Positions 1-11,652 are shown, numbered from the stretch's first letter. The stretch is DNA of 64,000 nt from Gonocerus acuteangulatus (GCA_946811695.1 OX328126.1:2444771-2508770), one strand, 5' to 3'. Notes: generated from the letters alone by a model not told the origin. Numbers and translations are program-made.

Positions 1-707
1 AAGGTTCCCTAGAAGTCTCTATAATTTCGACAGGATTCCCTCGCTGTTCCCTCTTCCTGTAATATTCTGCCTGTTTTTCTTTCTCCCTCATTTCGATTTC
101 ACGGTCTCTTGTTTTCTCCCAATCTCTGACTATGTTCAGATCCCTCACAGGATGTTCATAATCTCTCATTGTTTCGAAAGTGTCATATCTTTTGTAAGTA
201 GAATAATTCCTGTCCCTTTCTCTATCTCTATCTTTATCCCGCTCTCTATCCCTATCTCTGTCCTTCTCTACTCCTCTATCTCTGTTATCAAGTCTTTCTC
301 TGTCAATCCTTTCTCGGTCAATTCTCTCGAATCCTCTGTCCTTTTCGTTCCTGTCACCTCTATCTCCTCTTTCTCTCTCAGATCTAGTTTCCCTCTCTCG
401 ATCCCGGTCTCTATCTCGATCTATCCTATCCCGTTCGCGATCTCCTCTCTCGACTCTATCTCTTTCCCTGTCGATCCTTTCATTTCTTTCGAGCCTATCT
501 CCTCGATCAAGACGCTCGGGTCGTTCAACTCTATCCACCCTTTCGAGTCTCTCTGGCCTCTCGACTCTACTCTCAACCCTTTCACTTCTGTCAGATCTCT
601 CGACCCTATCCATTCTATCAAATCTCTCGGGTTTGTCTCCTCTGTCTCTATCGAGCCTTTCGCGTTCTCTTTCTCTTCCAGGGGCTCTGTCATAGCGATC
701 ATTCTCT
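1..707 (-). CDS. RBBP6: RBBP6 exon j: long Arg-Asp/Arg-Glu mixed-charge domain, open at window edge
   Basis: The acceptor is TTTGTGTTTTCAG (709-708), and AG|A restores the split Arg codon. The open frame runs 235 codons to base 1 without a stop. It opens ENDRYDRAPGRERERERLDR and then alternates basic and acidic residues for about 170 residues (RVERSDRSERVESRVERPER; DRDRDRERDKDRDRERDR). It ends with a less repetitive part, YSTYKRYDTFETMRDYEHP and RDWEKTRDREIEMREKEKQA, likely helical. Mixed-charge RD/RE domains are known to drive condensation in nuclear speckles, which fits the SR domain upstream. The opposite strand looks open only because the codons are repetitive. Confidence 0.93.
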
Positions 708-943
708 CTGAAAACACAAAAAAGTAAATAAGTTTTGTTTTGTTTTTTATTTGCAAAAATAAAGGAATTCTTAATACTATGACATTAACATTGTTTCATG
801 ATTATAAATTTTACTGTAGTTGCATATGAATAGGGGTATATTAAAGGAATCAAACCTAAGAGGAGCCGACAATTAGAGAGAAGCTCAAGAACTTCAGATA
901 CAGCCTCTAAGAACCTCCATTCATAAGTACAAATTACAAGGTA

Positions 944-1445
944 TAAGATCATCCGATAAGTAATGTCAGTTTTTAATATTCTATCTCCTTATGTTCCTTC
1001 CTTTTATATTTATTTCTGTGTAAATGTTTTGTGTTATTATAGCATTAAATACACTTCTATTTATCATGTTTTGGTTGGTGAAACTTATTTAGTCTATGTT
1101 GAAATTTCATTTGAAATGGATCTCCCAAGACACTACTTATGCAAAGTTATATTTTGGGAATTCGATAAAGAAGAAAATGCTTTTTCAACTTATCAAAAAC
1201 TTGTAGAAATATATGGCGAAAATGTCATTAGTGAGCGAAAAGTGCAGCAGTGTTTTGAACGATTTCGAGCGGGAAACCGCAAGCTTGAAGACAAGCCTCG
1301 TACAGACCGACCAACAGAGCTTGACGAGCAACACCTGCAGGCTACTGTAGAAGACAATCCTGTTGTAACAGTCGAAGAGGTAGTAGAGAAACTTAGATCT
1401 ACACATTCTACAGTCCACTGACATTACTTATGAGAAGACCTGATA
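944..1445 (+). mobile_element. Internally deleted mariner element (MITE-like)
   Basis: The two ends carry an inverted repeat: ATAAGTAATGTCAG at 956-969 and its complement around 1418-1431, with a partly matching 10 bp outside. TA lies at or near both outer ends, as expected for mariner target duplications. The inside is only about 450 bp and holds just the N-terminal part of the transposase, so the catalytic part was deleted, leaving the 3' inverted repeat joined directly to the DNA-binding part. Confidence 0.7.
1116..1421 (+). pseudogene. Mariner transposase, N-terminal HTH fragment
   Basis: The readable protein from Met at 1116 contains YGENVISERKVQQCFERFRA, then GNRKLEDKPRTDRPTELDEQ and a second helical part ending LRSTHSTVH. 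This is the paired helix-turn-helix DNA-binding region of mariner transposases, with the linker signature equivalent to SLEDEPRSGRPSE. The frame stops inside the 3' inverted repeat, so the DDD catalytic domain is absent. An upstream in-frame extension to 963 is AT-rich end sequence and not part of the protein. Confidence 0.8.
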
Positions 1446-2865
1446 ATTAATTTCTTGTGTAGCTCAGACGTCATCCAATGTGTCTGTAGACAGTTAAAGC
1501 AGTTTCCAACGCCTTACTTACTTCATTCATAATATTTACAGTCACAAAAAAAGAAGGAATAATTTAGAGCCCATAAACCAGAATATCATAAAAATATACA
1601 ATTTAAAATAGTGTAATTGGCTTAACTAAAAGTTATAGAATAAATGTTACAATTAAATTACAAGTTCAAAAGAAAATTCTCTACAAGTTCAGAATCATAT
1701 CAGCTAAGTTCAGCTTCCTATTAAAATTATAAATATACAAATAAATATTTATAGAAAAAATAATAAAAAAGCTGCTAGAATACTTAAGCCAAGATGAATT
1801 GATCGATGTTGAGGACTCGTGGATTATGTTACGCACCCATCCTTCTCTGAGAGAGAAGTGTACCTGCCTCTAAATGAAATGATCTGGGTAAGATTCTAGG
1901 CAGAGACTAATGAAAATAAACTAAAATATATTCAAGCTAATGTAGAAGCCTGGGAATGACGATGAAGCAAAGGAAGAAAGGAAGAGGTTATTATTAGCCG
2001 ACTTCAGATTCGACACTCAAGGCTCCCACGGATATTTCATATCAAAAAAAGAACCTCCAAAATCCTCTACGTACAAAACAATATCATGACTATGAAACAC
2101 ATTTTGAAGGAATGTCTTGTATGCAAACATTTGGTCCATAAGCATAATATTCCGCACGATACAGCAAGCGCCTGATAAGCTAGAAGATGACTGGTCCAAG
2201 ATGGAAAAATATTACTCTTCCTCAAAGAGGCAAAAATAAGCGATGAAATTCAGGACTGGGGGGGGGAATAAATAATAAATTAATACAATAAATAAGGTTT
2301 GATGTAATATAATAATATTTCAAGATTATAATTTTTTATAACAAGACTAGATAATGCAAAAAACATCTCACCAAAAAGCTAAGTCACAAGCACCTTATAG
2401 TTTTCTGCCCTAATAAAACTCATAAACAAACAAACATTCTGTCGAATAGACAACACATTTCAAGCCCGTCTTTTTATTTACATTTTATTTATTTATTTTT
2501 TTTCCTATGTTCTTTTCCTAATCAATGATATTAGCAAATGTTTAGTGAAAATGTTAGCTAATTTCTGCGTTTTTTTATTTTTCTGCCAGTGTATATCCCC
2601 TCCCCCACACTTTCTTTTAGTGTTTTTTTATGGATGCCATCTTAACTGTAGGCTGTGTATTTTTAGAGCAAATTCTATGCCATTAGTGCTGAATAGGATG
2701 GAAATTATTACAAATTCAAAAAATGTGTTTCCCAACTAATAGAATTTCAATCTCTTTTGGTCTCCTGCAGTTCCTATTACCTTATAAGTTTGATAAGAGG
2801 AGTTGAATTGATAAGGACAGGAAGACTGAAGATGACCTGTTGGTGATGAAACCCTAAGAGAAATA
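1446..2865. other. Intron sequence, nothing recognised
   Basis: AT-rich sequence between the deleted mariner and the piggyBac-like MITE, inside the last intron of RBBP6. Short open frames here (for example around 2017-2199 and 2545-2739) have no recognisable motif. Confidence 0.5.
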
Positions 2866-3431
2866 TTAACCCTTTCGAGACTGAACGGTAGGTGTACCGT
2901 GCGGCAGCCTTGGCCTATCAAGATCGGCCAGCTACCGCCTCCTGGGATGAGCTAAATCAGCCCCTCTTGTCTGATATGGAACTCACAACTCTCCTCTACT
3001 TTTAGTACCAAATGTATTTTCTAAAAATGCCTCTAATTTCATAAAAGTGCATTATACAAGTTCTTGTAAAAAAAAAAAAAAAAAAAAAAAAAATATGCAA
3101 TTTTTAGTAATGAAAATGTACGAATATTATAAACTTGAAAATAAATGTTAAAAAAAGCATTTTCAGACGCTTAAAAAAAGGGATTTTCAGACCCGGGATT
3201 CACCCTTGAAATCGGACATTGAATGTTTCATAGATGATGGTGCTATTCACTTTAACTAGAAACTGTGAGAAAACTAAAGGCCAACCAGAGAAACAAGGTT
3301 ATGAATCGTGTTATCTACATATTCCGAATTAGAAAATAAAATAAAAAATAGTCGATTTTGCAGATTCGCCATTTCTCTTCTGAGGTCCTGATATGGACTT
3401 AATAAATTATAATCAGTACTAAAAGGATTAA
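2866..3431. mobile_element. piggyBac-like MITE (TTAA-flanked)
   Basis: TTAA at 2866-2869 and 3428-3431 flank an element beginning CCCTTTCGAGACTGA and ending (complement) TCCTTTTAGTACTGA, 11 of 15 matching. TTAA targets and CCY-type ends are the hallmark of piggyBac elements. The left part is GC-rich, the rest AT-rich with a 24-A run near 3069; no transposase is present. The moderate inverted-repeat identity keeps this tentative. Confidence 0.5.
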
Positions 3432-3653
3432 TAAGTAAAAAGTTTATGAATATTAATGTTTAATGAATTAACTATTCAAAGAGAATAAAACTAAATCCAA
3501 AAGACAAACGTATATCCAATTAAGTGGTTGTTGAGAAACTAAAGTTTTTACAACTTCCTAATTGGCACAACAAGAAATAAATGGTCGTTTGTTGTTATGC
3601 CTAGTTTACAATACATGCCTAGTTCATACTTGTCACATAACACTTTCATTGCT

Positions 3654-4078
3654 CTGAACGAGTTAACTCATGCTCAACTGGGAGGGCCCGAGACGCTCAA
3701 GACGAGATAACTCGTGCTCAACTGGGAGGGCCCCAGATGCTCAAGACGAGATAACTCGTGCACAACTGGGAGGGCCCCAGACGCTCAAGACGAGATAACT
3801 CGTGCTCAACTGGGAGGGCCCCAGACGCTCAAGACGAGATAACTCGTGCTCAACTGGGAGGGCCCCAGACGCTCAAGACGAGATAACTCGTGCTCAACTG
3901 GGAGGGCCCCAGACGCTCAAGACGAGATAACTCGTGCTCAACTGGGAGGGCCCCAGATGCTCAAGACGAGATAACTCGTGCTAAACTGGGAGGGCCCCAG
4001 ACGCTCAAGACGAGATAGCTCGTGCTCAACTGGGAGGGCCCGAGACGCTCAAGACGAGATAACTCGTGCTCAACTCAA
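3654..4078 (+). repeat. 44-bp minisatellite, about 9.5 copies
   Basis: The unit contains CTCAACTGGGAGGGCCCCAG followed by a segment with GACGAGATAACTCGTG. CTGGGAGGG recurs at 3679, 3723, 3767, 3811 and onward to 4031, giving an exact 44-bp period. Each unit includes the near-palindrome CGAGATAACTCG and GGGCCC. Copies differ by single bases, so the array is recent or homogenised. Confidence 0.95.
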
Positions 4079-5742
4079 CAAGCCTCTGAGAATCTTCGTG
4101 AGTTAACTCAATGGCCCCGTAGCCGTGATTAATGCGTGGAAAATCAGTTTGACCTAGCAGGAATAAGTAAAGTTCTCAGCTTCATTAAATCCATGCCAGA
4201 GATTACTGTTTTATCCCTCAAGCATCTAATGGAGTAATAATGAAATAATGCGTTATATTATATTTTCTGAGTATTTTTAGGATCTGTAATAACTATTAAT
4301 TTGTTGTTAGGTTAAAGTAATAACTCAATTTTCATGGAATTGCTAGTCGTGTTGATTTTATTATTCACAAATAGAGTTTCACCCAGCTCTTCAAATATAT
4401 AATTATCAATTTCATCAAACTTTCTTTGTATATTAATTAAAATTGTACATTGTGCAAGTATTTTATTATCTATAATTAAAAAAAAAAAAATGTATATTCA
4501 TACAATCAGCATTATTATGGGAAATTGTTGAAGCGTCGCAGCGTATCCATGTCGGCTCCTACACAGACTTCTCTCTCTAACCCTACGGTAATAGACCAAT
4601 CTTGTTTTGTGTGGTCGATCTAAATAACCTTATATTATTATATTGTTCATAACTACCAAAGAAGTTTTGAAGAAATGATTTAAATCTTCATTGATTCGGC
4701 CAAGTAGGCATAAAAAATAACTATAAAAAAACGCACATTCTAATGAAATATTAGTTCCCGCTACTTTTTTACAATTAATTTATTTCCTAATAGCAAATAA
4801 CAATGTAATGTGAGCAAATAAGGAACTATAAAGTTTTAGAGAATTATTATACCAAACTTTTAAATTCTGCAATTAGAATTTTGTAAATAATGACAGAAAA
4901 GGAAAGGAAAATACTATTTGAGAAGTAAATACAAGTTATTTTTCTGAAAACCATAATTAAACATTTTTTTAGAGGCTTAAAATGCATTTAGATTCTTCAT
5001 ATTCAAGAAAAAAAATGTTTATTGTATAATAAAGCAATCCACTAAATTTTGTTTTATTCAGTTAGATAATTTTACATAATAATTTCTGAGGTTTTAGCAA
5101 AAAAATTAACATTTTTCAAATTGTCGCAAAATCCAAACTAAATCTTTAGATATTTGTAATATATTAGAGAAAAAAAAAAAAAAAAAACCTAAGGCACTCA
5201 GATTTCAAAAACATTTCACAAATTGAAAATCAGTCAATTGGCGGCCTGAGGATTTTTTAATTTATTATCAATTTTTGGCTAATAACTAAATTAAATATAT
5301 TTGTGAATTTTGAACCAAATTGAAATCTGTGAACATCATCAAAAAGTGCTTAAAAATATGCTTAATATAACCCTTTATGTTTTCAATTCTGTTTACTAAA
5401 TTCTGAGATAGGCAACGTCAAAGTGTCTTTTTGGGCAGTTTCCAATTTTTTTATTACAACGGGTGAAAATTCATGGAGATATTCAATTTGTTAATAACTT
5501 TTAAAAAATCCTTAAGCCATCTTATTTGACCGATTTTCAATATGTAAAACGGTTTTGAAAGCTTGAATGTCCTAGTTGTTTTTTTTGTTTCTTTTAAATA
5601 TTTCAAATATGTAAAGCATATCGTTCTAATTTTGCAACAATTTGAAAAATGTTCATTTTTTCGTTAGCACCTCAATTGCAAAGTTATTATGCAAAAACTA
5701 TTAAACCAATTAAAAGAAAATTTAGTAAGTTGTTTTATTATA
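4079..5742. other. AT-rich intron sequence, nothing recognised
   Basis: No ORF longer than background, no repeats beyond short A runs (for example 5168-5187). I see no feature here. Confidence 0.5.
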
Positions 5743-6966
5743 CAGGGTGTCCCGAATTTAAATGGCAAAACTCAGGAGCATATAGGGGACCGAAAAACTA
5801 AGACAAAATTAATTTAGAGATTTGCTTTGTTTTGGAGAAAATCACAAAACAAAAAACAAAACAAGTTTTCAATTTTGTGCTTCTTTATTTACATTTTGTT
5901 TATGATGTCATCTGTTTAATGTAGATATTGCTCAAAATGTTGCCCTCTTGCAGAAACGCAAGCATTATATCCAGCACTGACTTGATAAATTGGAGCTAAA
6001 CACTGTTCTGATGATATTTGGTGCACTTCATCTATGATTCGATCTCTTAATTCCCCTCTTCAGTTGATTAACAGGGAATAAACTTCCTGCTTCAAGGTTC
6101 CTCATACGAAGATATCCATGGGTGTCATATCAGATAATCGGGATGGTAAAGGTACTATTCCTCCACGTCCAATACATCGTTATGGATAATTTATATTAAG
6201 CCAAGCTTGAGCAGCTCTGCTATAATGAGCAGGACATCCGTCGAGTTGGAAGCATGTTTCAATCCGCTCCTGTAAGGGAAGATCCTCTAAGTAACCAGAA
6301 TAGTCATCCTCCAAAATATGCTGACGTGTGATTCCAGTCAATCTTTCAGGTAAAAATACGGTACCACCAGAAATTCCTTCCAAATCCGAGCCAAACATTT
6401 AAAGCAAATTCATGCTGAAACCTATTCCATCATGAGGCCATACATGATAAATTCTTTGGTTAACAATTCATTATCTTGAAAAGGTTGCTTCATCAGCCCA
6501 TATTATTTTCAATGGAAATAAATTGTCATTGCAAATTGTTCCAAGAAACCAATTACTAAAATTAGGAATATGGCGGCAAGAAATATGGTGAACTTTGAAA
6601 GGTGATGATCACAAATGCTATTTACTCCAAAATATCTCAGTAACTGTCCAAAAACGTAAACAAACGAAAGAATGGAAAGAATAACATTTATTTCCAATAA
6701 TTTATTACTACAAGATTATGTGAATAGATTGAATTTTGGTTATTGGTTTCTTGAAACAATTCGCAATGACAATTTATTTCCATTTAAAATGCAAATAAGT
6801 TAGTACAAAAGTGAAAACTTGCTTTGTTTCTTGTTTTGCAAAACAAGAAACAAAGCAAATTTGATTTTCTCAAAAACAAGCAAATCTCTAAATGACTTTT
6901 AGCCTTAATTTTTTCGGTCTCCTACACACTCCTGAAGTTTTGCCATTTAAATTCGGGGGGCCCCTA
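5743..6966 (-). mobile_element. Mariner/IS630-superfamily element with CAGGGTGTCCC ends, degenerate
   Basis: The left end CAGGGTGTCCCGAATTTAAA and the right end (complement TAGGGGCCCCCCGAATTTAA) are inverted repeats that continue for over 100 bp (AATGGCAAAACT..., GGAGACCGAAAAA...), with TA at both flanks. The coding strand is minus. A fragment of a DDE transposase is present (see 5946-6398). The element is about 1.2 kb with many frame breaks, so it is inactive. Confidence 0.85.
5946..6398 (-). pseudogene. DDE transposase fragment (DDE_3-like, insect type)
   Basis: Minus-strand reading gives ...LPLQERIETCFQLDGCPAHY then SRAAQAWLNINYP to a stop at 6180. Beyond the stop, similarity continues as RWIGRGGIVP and a MTPMDIF stretch equivalent to LTPLDFFLWG. 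QLDGCPAHY matches the second catalytic Asp block (QDGAPPHF/Y) of the mariner/IS630-like transposases common in insects, and RWIGRGG is their usual next motif. Stops and frame changes make it a pseudogene. Confidence 0.75.
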
Positions 6967-6998
6967 TATAGCACAGACACAAAAAACAAAAAAAAGTA

Positions 6999-8085
6999 CA
7001 GACCCAGAGAGCAGGCCAAGTTTACTATATGTTTTTGGGGTCGCTGAAGCCGAATCTGGGGTCAGACAACCCCCGGCACATTTTGTTTAAGCCCTTCCCC
7101 CCAAAACTCATAATTTAGGATATTTTACACTATAATCTTTTTATTCAAGTGCTTAAACAAAATAAACGACTATTTCCTGTGTACTGCCTTTCAGAGCTCA
7201 AAAATACAAATTTTTTGAGACCTCAACAAAGTCGATTGATCCATTTGGATCGAAGTTACAGCCCTTTAAATTATGACTATTCTCAAAATATTGTGTCTTT
7301 GTTTATATTTTAGTATTGATTATTTTTTCTGGTGCAAACAATCTTTTGAGTTCTTATACAAAGAAAATTGACCCAACGCCTTCGGAGGTGATCCTTGGAC
7401 TGATGCAATCATTAAAATCCGATCCATCTGTCTCCCATGTTAAAAAGTGAATCTTTGAGGCTAAATATCTGGAAAAGGAGTACCGCTTGGAGGGTCCTAT
7501 CTTTTTCCAATCCATAGACGACACTTTAACTAACATGTAGGCAAATTTTAAAAAAATAGTTCGAAAATGAAAGCTTAGTTAATTAATTTAAAAACGTTTA
7601 TTTAATTTACTTCAATTGATACATTGATCGAATCAAATATGGGGAGATTTTTTAAGGGCTGTATTTCAGGATTTTAAGGATTGGATCAGTTCAAGAATCA
7701 CCTCCGAAGGCCTTTTGTTTTTATTTGTATAAGAACTCAAAGATTGTTTGCACCAGAAAAAATAATCAATACTAAAATATAAACAAAGACACAAAATATG
7801 AGAAAAGTCATAATTTAAAGGGCTGTAACTTGGCTCCAAATGGACCAATCGACTTTGTTGAGGTCTCAAAAAATGTGTACTTTTTAACTCTGAAAGGCAG
7901 TTCACAGGAAATAGTCGCTTATGTTGTTTAACGACTTGAATAAAAAGATTATAGTGTAAAATATCCTAAATTATGAGTTTTGGGGGGAAGGGCTTAAACA
8001 AAACGTGCTGGGGGTTTTCTGACCCCAGATTCGGCTTCAGCGACCCCAAAAATATATAGTAAATATGGTCTGCTCTCTGGGTCTG
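6999..8085. mobile_element. Foldback element with 420-bp inverted arms
   Basis: CAGACCCAGAGAGCAG at 6999-7014 is matched by its exact complement at 8070-8085. The arms remain alignable inward through GGTCGCTGAAGCCGAATCTG, CTTCCCCCCAAAACTCATAA and CCTTCGGAGGTGAT to about 7421 and 7667, leaving a spacer of about 245 bp. No transposase is encoded. It may be a non-autonomous long-TIR DNA transposon. The abutting (TG)n at 8091-8123 is probably a by-product of slippage. Confidence 0.8.
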
Positions 8086-8090
8086 ACCTG

Positions 8091-8123
8091 CGTGTGCGTG
8101 TGCGTGTGTGTGTGTGTGTGTGT
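8091..8123. repeat. (TG/CG)n microsatellite
   Basis: GTGTGCGTG units turning into pure (GT)n directly beside the foldback element. Confidence 0.95.
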
Positions 8124-8415
8124 AATCAACATATTTCCCTAGAATGTGGAAGGACCTAATTGCATATGGAGTCACCGAAAAAAATTATGTGAAAAATATC
8201 TATTTTTTGCCCAACTTTTCATAAGTATTGCTATTTTGCTCAGCCGCCGACCAATTTTAACTTTGATCTGAATAAGGTAACATTATAGAAACTTTTATTA
8301 TGAATTTTTGACGAAATCCTCCTTAGGAAGGTCTCTGACATGAATACATAAGAAGTTGTGAGCAAAATATATTTAAAAAAAAAAAACGTGTTTTTTTTTT
8401 ACCTTTAAAAAAAAT

Positions 8416-8578
8416 TATTCCGAGAAATTTGTATACCTCAATGTTATATAAGGACTTCTGAAAATATTCCGGGAAATTTGTATACCTCAATGTTATATAA
8501 GGTCTTCTGAAAATATTCCGGGAAATTTGTATACCTCAATGTTATATAAGGTCTTCTGAAAATATTCCGGGAAAAATT
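8416..8578. repeat. 49-bp tandem repeat, 3.3 copies
   Basis: ATTCCGNGAAATTTGTATAC recurs at 8417, 8466 and 8515 with a partial copy at 8564, an exact 49-bp period. No coding potential. Confidence 0.93.
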
Positions 8579-8917
8579 AGCTTGCCCCCTCTCAAGATCC
8601 AACTAAAAACGAATGCGCCCCGGTCTAAAGGAGCATCGGATCTTAATGATCTAGAGACATTGAGGAAGAGGCAACTACAGCAGCTGTTCTAGGGATTGGG
8701 CATGGGCCACCAATATCCAGTCAGAAATAGAATTAATCTTTGCACCTTCTTTCTTACTCACTCAGGTGAAGGAGTGAATTTTTAGTTCAAGAATCCATTC
8801 CTAATTCAAAAGCACCTATAATTGATATGCCTCCTCAATTTATTGCAGCATGCCTCATACTGCAATAATATTATACTGCAATACTGCAATAATAATATTA
8901 ATATTATTATATATATA

Positions 8918-9590
8918 TGATTACACTTGTAATCATATATAATAATTATACACGTAATCACAAGATTTTTCTGTAATTACGACTGTAATCACAACATTTT
9001 TCTGTAATTACGACCGTAATCGCAGCTGTTTCTGTGATTATTCTTCCTGTATTTACCACTATTTTTCTGCTATTACAACTGAAGTCACAATTTTTTTCTA
9101 TAATTACAACTGTAATCATAAAATTTCTGTGATTACGAACGTAATCACATCTTTTTCTGTGATTACGACTGAAATGTCTCAAACACAACACACATCTGAG
9201 CAGGAGAGTTGGAAAAATACTCGCATGAAGATAATGAGAGACATTGATATGAAGAGTTAAGACTTTTTATCTGTTGGTATTACGGCATTAAGAATTTGGT
9301 AATAGTATCCTAATTTATAAAAAATAAAGACGTTGGAATGTAATTGCAGAAAAAGTTGGGATTACCTTCGTTATCACAGATAGGTTATGATTACGTTTGT
9401 AATCACAGATAGGAAATGAGTTCAGCTATAATTAAAGAAAATAAATTGTGATTACAGTGGTCATTACAGAAAATTTTTGTGATTACGAGTGCAATTACAA
9501 AAAAATGTTGTCATAACGAGTGTAATTATAACCAAAGATTTGATTATAATTACAACTCTTGTAATTACAATTATAATTGTAATCGTAATC
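8918..9590. repeat. Degenerate GTAATYACGA repeat field
   Basis: Loosely repeated GTAATTACGACTGTAATCAC and TTTTTCTGTAATTACGA modules, spacing near 31 bp at 8950-9180 and looser afterwards. It leads into the regular 39-bp array and shares its TGATTA/TAATCA words, so the two look like stages of one satellite. Confidence 0.75.
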
Positions 9591-10220
9591 AGATCTCCAG
9601 GGTCTGTAATTATAATCGTAGTCGTAATCACATCTCAAGATCCTGTGTTTATAATCATAGTCGTAATCACATCTCGAGAGCCTGTGATTATAATCATAAT
9701 CTTAATCACATTGAGAGCCTGTGATTATAATCGTAGTTGTAATCACCTCTCGAGAGCCTGTGATTAGAATCATAATCGTAATCACATCTCGAGAGCATGT
9801 GACTATAATCGTAGTTGTAATCACCTCTAGAGAGCCTGTGATTAGAATCATAATCGTAATCACATCTCGAGAGCATGTGACTATAATCGTAGACATAACC
9901 ACATCTCGAGAGCCTGTGATTATAATTGTAATCATAATCACATCTCGAGAGCCTGTGATTATAATCGTAATAGTAACCACATCTTGAGAGCCAGTGATTA
10001 TAATCGTAATAGTAATCACATCTCGAGAGCCTGTGATTATAATCGTAATAGTAATCACATCTTGAGAGCCTGTAATTATAATCGTAATAGTAATCACATC
10101 TCGAGAGCCTGTGATTATAATCGTAATAGTAATCACATCTTGAGAGCCTGTGATTATAATCGTAATAGTAATCACATCTTGAGAGCCTGTGATTATAATC
10201 GTAATTGTGATCATAATCGT
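9590..10220 (+). repeat. 39-bp satellite array, about 16 copies
   Basis: The unit is GTGATTATAATCGTAATAGT plus AATCACATCTCGAGAGCCT. The 39-bp period is a multiple of three, so long frames stay open on both strands (for example at 9702-10284); these frames are artefacts, not genes. Each unit has inverted TGATTA/TAATCA words and the palindrome TCTCGAGA, so single strands could fold. The right half is more homogeneous than the left. Confidence 0.95.
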
Positions 10221-10309
10221 AATTATGATTATGCCCAACTCTGTTTAAGAATAGAAAAACATAAAAGAACATATAATATAACAAGACTTTTTATAATATT
10301 AAACAAATA

Positions 10310-10730
10310 CAGTAAACTTCCTCTAATCCGGCAACCTATAACATGGCACGCTTGATAATCCAGCACATCAGGGGTATCAAGGCCAAACAGGAAAAGTGCC
10401 CCTCTTCAGTTCTTATGCATTAATTCCATGAAATCCCCATCCCAACAACACTGTGGTGCTTGTGTAGAAAAATTCCCGGAAAACCTCACTGTGATCAAAT
10501 ACATACTTGTTGCCAGTTCAGTTTATAGCTTTTCACTTAAACGATATAATTCTAATACTTTGTAATTTTATTTTAGTAGTTTTACATTAAATATGTACTA
10601 GTCTTAGAGTCTACATTTCATTTAATTTTCACCTCTATCCATTTTTTCTAAATGCATTCGATAATCCGGTATATTCGATAATTTGGTATGCTTCAAATCC
10701 CGAACCTGCCGGGTTAAAGGAAGTTTACTG
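10310..10730. mobile_element. pogo/Tigger-like MITE 1
   Basis: CAGTAAACTTCCTCTAATCC at 10310 and the complement of GGAAGTTTACTG ending at 10730 are inverted repeats, flanked by TA on both sides. The CAGTA start and the CTNATCCGG motif are typical of pogo/Tigger ends, and further AATCCGG copies lie inside both ends. 421 bp, no coding sequence. Confidence 0.85.
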
Positions 10731-11652
10731 TAATACAAATATATAAATTGAAAGATAAAATCCAGTTGTTTCCTCCAGTAAATGCAGCAAGACTCTGTGG
10801 ACGGGCTATCTACAGGTAGCGATCCTGTTCTAATTCCTTGCAGAGTAATTCATTAAACAGAGAATAACAGTGTTTTACATCATACGTGAAGCAAATTCTA
10901 TCACCTAGCCAAACAAATGATGAATGCATTTAAGAAGAAAAAAATGTACATCTTCTTTTAAGAATAATAAACAACATGGGTATCTGGATCTAACATTACA
11001 TACAATTTAGTTTAAAATAATAGATAATAAATTATCATGAAGTTTCCCTCGGTAAATAAGAACACATGAAATATGATTAAAGAGAACACTGGTGAAAAAG
11101 GATAGAGAGGTGTAAAGATAAAAGTAAACTCAATATAAAAAATATTTTATTCCCAGGAACTATTTCACAATTATTTATTACAACTATGCAATTGAGATTA
11201 TAATCTAGATGCACTCATGAGTCGTACATTTCAGAAATACTCTTTGAAGGAAACATTTAAATTCTACCAAACAACAACATTTCTATACGTCAACATGGTA
11301 ACATTACCAATTATTCATCAACTCTTCAGTTAGTTGTTTCCATATGAAATGTAAAATATGCTTGAAAGAATTCATTATTACAATAATTACAGTATAAATT
11401 GTATTACCAAATTTTAATATGTACCAAGTTGTATTATAAATATCACACCACTGTATGATTTTATTGTAGAGAATAAAATTTGAGAAAATTTAATTTTAAT
11501 ATTTCATTGAAAGGATATCATTGAGCGTTGGGAATGCGAAGGTAGAATTTGTGAGGGTTCGGTGAACATAGCCAGCAACCGGGAACCAGCAACCAGCATG
11601 CAAACAAAGACCAACTGAAAGAGTCAACGTAATTCATTTCCTTTTACAAATA

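Noticed and set aside
152..727. 191-codon plus-strand frame, rich in Ser/Ile/Phe
   Set aside because: It is the opposite strand of the Arg/Asp/Glu-rich RBBP6 exon; repetitive purine codons leave the complement open.
421..756. 111-codon minus-strand frame overlapping the RBBP6 exon
   Set aside because: It is the wrong frame of the same exon. The true frame is set by the split codon from exon i and stays open further, to base 1.
3654..4078. CRISPR-like array
   Set aside because: Units are fully repeated without unique spacers, the genome is eukaryotic and no Cas genes exist; it is a minisatellite.
9479..10355. Five overlapping frames on both strands, up to 192 codons
   Set aside because: All are products of the 39-bp satellite, whose period is a multiple of three.
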